A DNA stretch of 64,000 bases from Pseudeuparius sepicola (Eukaryota > Arthropoda > Insecta > Coleoptera > Anthribidae): assembly GCA_963920635.1 (NCBI GenBank), contig OY987302.1:40985500-41049499 (forward strand), in the 5' to 3' direction. The first letter of the stretch is position 1; the number at the start of each line of letters is the position of its first letter. The notes beneath the pieces were generated by a model. The model was not told the origin of the DNA. It ran no database searches and was given only the letters and a program-made list of their open reading frames with translations. Positions 63,766-64,000 of the stretch are shown here, one piece after another. Both the position numbers and the translations under genes were made by a program.

Positions 63766-63801
63766 CACAGAAAAACAGCAAGCGCTTGCTGTTTTTCTGT
63801 G
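63766..63801. repeat. Perfect 36-bp palindrome without spacer
   Basis: CACAGAAAAACAGCAAGC is followed immediately by its exact inverse, with no loop bases. It could form a cruciform or an RNA hairpin. Confidence 0.95.
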
Positions 63802-64000
63802 ACGAAGGTAAGCAATATATTACGAAGGATTTTTTAACTGGCATCATAATAACAATGTTTTATAATGTTATTGTGCAAAATACTGGAAATTAGTTAGCAA
63901 TTATTTTACGATATGGAAATAAAACAAATTCCTGTATCAATCTAATATCCAATAATATCTAAAAAAATTGTTTAGATGCAAGTCTCTTTTTGCCATTTTG

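Overview
The window looks like AT-rich nuclear DNA of an insect. A beetle is possible, but that is only an impression from the mix of transposons. I found no confidently identifiable host protein-coding gene. What can be read is a dense, nested set of transposable elements. The evidence for an insect is an errantivirus-type LTR element with an env gene, Penelope-like, piggyBac, ISL2EU, Tigger and hAT elements, many TA-target foldback elements starting CAGGGTG or CAGTGTGG, and introns of 62 and 89 bp in the one spliced gene.

Layout. 10-1412 is a non-autonomous hAT element with an 8-bp target duplication, carrying a nested TA-target foldback element. 5550-6508 is a decayed Tigger/pogo element that keeps a PHD-finger tail. 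9124-19736 is a Penelope-like (PLE) composite flanked by a 14-bp duplication. It is built of forward and inverted pieces and split by two large palindromes (11657-13940 and 15351-18703). The palindromes hold pieces of an unrelated insect gene family with a GCDTT-type PIN-like motif. 23707-24407 is a solo LTR. 30700-32130 is a decayed LINE. 32376-34811 is a nearly intact piggyBac element.

36250-44926 is a complete, apparently very young errantivirus on the minus strand. Its two 412-bp LTRs look identical to me. It has a tRNA-Leu-type primer site, a polypurine tract, gag, pol and env. It sits inside the transposase of an ISL2EU element, whose halves are at about 36003-36246 and 44931-45530. Downstream, on the opposite strand, is an intact two-intron gene for a SWIM/YqaJ nuclease (47780-49241), the companion protein expected for that transposon group.

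The most striking finding is at the C-terminus of the errantivirus Pol (38605-39051). After the integrase GPY/F module the polyprotein continues in frame into about 149 residues that look like a TARG1/OARD1-type macrodomain (ADP-ribosyl hydrolase), with the expected Lys and Asp positions kept. An LTR element carrying its own de-ADP-ribosylating domain would be a notable system.

The right part of the window (50-64 kb) has a foldback element with 21-bp minisatellites in both arms, an hAT MITE with an 8-bp duplication, several TA-target MITEs, a roughly 1-kb element inserted with a 6-bp duplication into another repeat, and a perfect 36-bp palindrome. Possible traces of host genes are weak: GC/CpG-rich patches near 24.9, 28.9-29.3 and 53.0 kb, and a tandem GCGCATGCGC motif at 26055.
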